Below are positions 4,860 through 5,770 of a stretch of DNA of 5,770 bases, one piece after another. The notes under the pieces are model-generated. The model was not told the DNA's origin. It was given only the letters and a program-made list of their open reading frames with translations, and made no database searches. The translations under genes were made by a program, and so were the position numbers. This stretch comes from Mollicutes bacterium (lineage in GTDB: Bacteria > Bacillota_I > Bacilli_A > RF39 > UBA660). Location: assembly GCA_012841465.1 (NCBI GenBank), contig DUUS01000147.1, forward strand, positions 1 to 5,770. The letters run 5' to 3'. How positions within the stretch are numbered: the stretch's first letter is position 1; each line of letters starts with the position of its first letter.

Positions 4860-5770
4860 ATGAAAACATGTGCACTAATATATAATCCCAATAGTGGAAA
4901 AACATTAAAACCAAGACATATAAAGGATTATAGAAAAATATTAAAAAAAAGAGGTTATGATTTAACAGTATACCGTACTGAATATAGGGGACATGCTAGA
5001 GAAATAGTAAATCATCTAGTAGATGCTGATTTGGTTATTTCTATGGGTGGAGATGGAACTTTTAACGAAGTAATGGATGGTAACTTAAAGAGACAAAACA
5101 GATTGATACTATCACATATTCCAGTAGGAACTACAAATGATGTCGGAGTTATGTTTGGTTATGGTAAGAATATAAAACAAAACCTAAAATACTTACTTAA
5201 TGGTGTAGTTAAAGGAATAGATGTTTGTCTTATTAATAATAAACCATTTGTATATGTAGCCGGATTTGGTAAGTTCATGCAAATATCATATGATACTCCA
5301 AGAGAACTAAAGAAAAAATTAGGAAAATTTGCTTATTTAACTGAAGGCTTTAAAGACTTCTTTAAACCAACCAAACTATATAAAATAAAATATCGTGTTA
5401 ATGGTATAGAAAAAGAAGGATATTATTCATTTATGTTAATATCAAATGCTAATAGAATAGCTGGTATAAATAATTTCTACCGTAATATAAAACTAGATGA
5501 TAATAAATTTGAAGTACTATTTTGTAACTTTAAAAGAAGAATCGATATAATAAAAACCTTTAGTATACTGATGACAACAGATGTAAGTAAAGTATCTGGT
5601 TTTGAATTCTACCGGACAAATAAATTAGAAGTAACCTTCGAAGATTATCCAAAGAAAGCTTGGACAGTTGATGGAGAAAGACTAGATAGGGCAGTACTTC
5701 ATTATGATATTAAAAATGAAAGAGATGTTAAAATAATGCTTCCTAGAAAAAACATTGATAAACTTTTTGT
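4860..5770 (+). CDS. dgkB: Diacylglycerol kinase, DgkB type (3' end cut off by window)
   Basis: The ATG at 4860-4862 follows the SD gagggtga (4848-4855). The reading frame stays open to the window end (303 codons). The soluble lipid kinase is expected to phosphorylate diacylglycerol to phosphatidic acid with ATP at the inner membrane face, returning the diacylglycerol released by envelope polymer synthesis to phospholipid synthesis. The N-terminus is ALIYNPNSGK (5-14), then the nucleotide-binding GGDGTFNEV (63-71), PVGTTND (88-94), GIDVC (119-123), SYDTPRELKKKLGKFAYL (143-160) and C-terminal VDGE (270-273). The residue order matches DgkB of Bacillus and Staphylococcus, with D65, D94 and E273 at the active-site positions, and D121 and D213 where that family holds a structural metal network. 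Typical length is about 300 aa, so only a few residues should be missing. YegS-like lipid kinases are the alternative, but the colinear motifs favour DgkB. Confidence 0.88.
   Translation, partial: MKTCALIYNPNSGKTLKPRHIKDYRKILKKRGYDLTVYRTEYRGHAREIVNHLVDADLVISMGGDGTFNEVMDGNLKRQNRLILSHIPVGTTNDVGVMFGYGKNIKQNLKYLLNGVVKGIDVCLINNKPFVYVAGFGKFMQISYDTPRELKKKLGKFAYLTEGFKDFFKPTKLYKIKYRVNGIEKEGYYSFMLISNANRIAGINNFYRNIKLDDNKFEVLFCNFKRRIDIIKTFSILMTTDVSKVSGFEFYRTNKLEVTFEDYPKKAWTVDGERLDRAVLHYDIKNERDVKIMLPRKNIDKLF

Noticed and set aside
4846..4863. A five-codon ORF (M R V T K) whose stop overlaps the dgkB start as ATGA, like a leader peptide
   Set aside because: The predicted transcription start (near 4848) falls inside its ATG, it has no SD of its own, and its second and third codons form the dgkB SD.
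1..5770. CRISPR array, insertion sequence, phage or toxin-antitoxin system
   Set aside because: No spaced direct repeats, transposase or integrase motifs, terminal inverted repeats around a gene, or recognisable toxin/antitoxin families were seen on either strand.

Overview
The window is very AT-rich: four 60-base lines sampled inside the gene at 1873-2946 give 37 G+C of 240 bases, and lines in other genes run at about 22-32%. Two genes end in TGA, every Trp in the translated genes is TGG, and no gene contains an in-frame TGA. The standard bacterial code (table 11) therefore applies, not the Mycoplasma code. Strong Shine-Dalgarno sites, consensus sigma-A promoters and a DgkB-type lipid kinase point to a low-GC Bacillota, perhaps one of the uncultured gut Bacilli lineages related to the Mollicutes. 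The lineage is an inference.

Layout, left to right. (1) 41-226: a compact unit with a -10 box, a strong SD, a 40-codon Cys-containing small ORF (75-197) and a terminator hairpin that starts inside its stop codon region. (2) 272-1843: a histidine-phosphatase-superfamily protein, a membrane-anchored thioredoxin-like protein with a CPAC motif (own promoter at 880-907), and a tightly coupled bacterial-PH-domain protein, closed by a hairpin whose loop carries the stop codon. (3) 1873-2946: a membrane-anchored, beta-rich exported protein of unknown function and extreme AT content, again ending in a hairpin. (4) 2998-4605: a five-TM protein with a large outward-facing, DUF4352-like C-terminal part, ending in a terminator that also serves the convergent tRNA. 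(5) 4629-4702, minus strand: tRNA-Cys(GCA) with encoded CCA and a full-consensus promoter. (6) 4860 to the window end: a DgkB-type diacylglycerol kinase, cut off by the window edge.

Three patterns run across the window. All four plus-strand units end in a hairpin overlapping the last stop codon. Predicted promoters lie so close to the start codons that 5' leaders would be only about 11-19 nt. An exported thioredoxin-like protein is followed by two exported proteins whose outward-facing parts each hold exactly two cysteines, which suggests an envelope thiol-redox module. No mobile elements, CRISPR arrays, phage genes or recognised defence genes were seen. The most novel candidates are the 40-codon gene, the stop-codon-embedded terminators and the envelope redox cluster.
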